This document shows positions 13,352-13,379 of a stretch of 13,379 bases of DNA, one piece after another (position 1 is the first letter of the stretch; the number at the start of each line of letters is the position of its first letter). Below the pieces are notes generated by a model. The model had not been told where the DNA came from. It searched no databases and saw only the letters and a list, made by a program, of their open reading frames with translations. The translations under genes were made by a program, and so were the position numbers. Source of the DNA: DASPWW01 sp035637595 (GTDB lineage: Bacteria; Actinomycetota; Thermoleophilia; Solirubrobacterales; 70-9); the NCBI GenBank assembly GCA_035637595.1, contig DASPWW010000086.1, positions 1-13,379 on the forward strand, given 5' to 3'.

Positions 13352-13379
13352 CCGAGACCGGCGACGACGCCTACGCCCG
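13348..13379 (+). CDS. Start of an unidentified gene, cut by window edge
   Basis: ATG at 13348 overlaps the UppP stop as ATGA and opens a frame to the window end (M-T-E-T-G-D-D-A-Y-A-, then a partial Arg codon). The overlap matches the DedA/UppP junction, so this is probably a third gene of the same operon. Too little is visible to name it. Confidence 0.5.
   Translation, partial: MTETGDDAYA

Overview
This window is about 13.4 kb of very GC-rich DNA (roughly 70% by eye), densely packed with genes and using many GTG and TTG starts. The GC content, the LytR C-terminal (LytR_C) domains, the near-leaderless start arrangement and the style of the FlgD-like Ig domain suggest a high-GC Actinomycetota. 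The class Thermoleophilia (Solirubrobacterales or Gaiellales) is my best guess, but it is an inference with no marker gene behind it.

Nearly the whole window is one surface-polysaccharide locus of the Wzx/Wzy type. Reading from the right along the minus strand: a GT4 glycosyltransferase (10789-11796), a membrane-bound CapD/PglF/WbpM-type nucleotide-sugar 4,6-dehydratase (8866-10755), two tandem paralogous two-helix membrane proteins with an extracytoplasmic LytR_C domain (8085-8819 and 7256-8065), a small membrane-anchored FlgD-Ig protein (6824-7246), an O-antigen ligase/polymerase-family (Wzy-like) protein (5280-6803) and a Wzx-like flippase (3692-5275). A lone plus-strand GT2 glycosyltransferase (2713-3672) meets the flippase tail to tail. 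It is divergent, by only 11 bp, from a second minus-strand block: GT4 (1595-2701), GT2 (459-1586) and a monotopic phosphoglycosyl transferase (1-462, cut by the window edge).

The right end holds a plus-strand operon of undecaprenyl-phosphate housekeeping genes. A DedA-family protein (11868-12554) overlaps UppP undecaprenyl-diphosphatase (12551-13351) by 4 bp. UppP in turn overlaps by 4 bp the start of a further gene that runs off the window (13348 onward).

Taken together, the dehydratase makes a 4-keto-6-deoxy nucleotide sugar. The phosphoglycosyl transferase loads the first sugar phosphate onto undecaprenyl phosphate, four glycosyltransferases extend it, Wzx flips it and the Wzy-like protein polymerises or ligates it. 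UppP and DedA would dephosphorylate and return the lipid carrier. The LytR_C pair and the FlgD-Ig protein lie between the sugar-making and polymerising genes. They are the least explained part and the best candidates for something undescribed. No gene-free stretch exceeds 300 bases; the longest gap is the 71 bp between the divergent starts at 11796 and 11868. I saw no tRNA, rRNA, CRISPR array, insertion sequence or convincing terminator.
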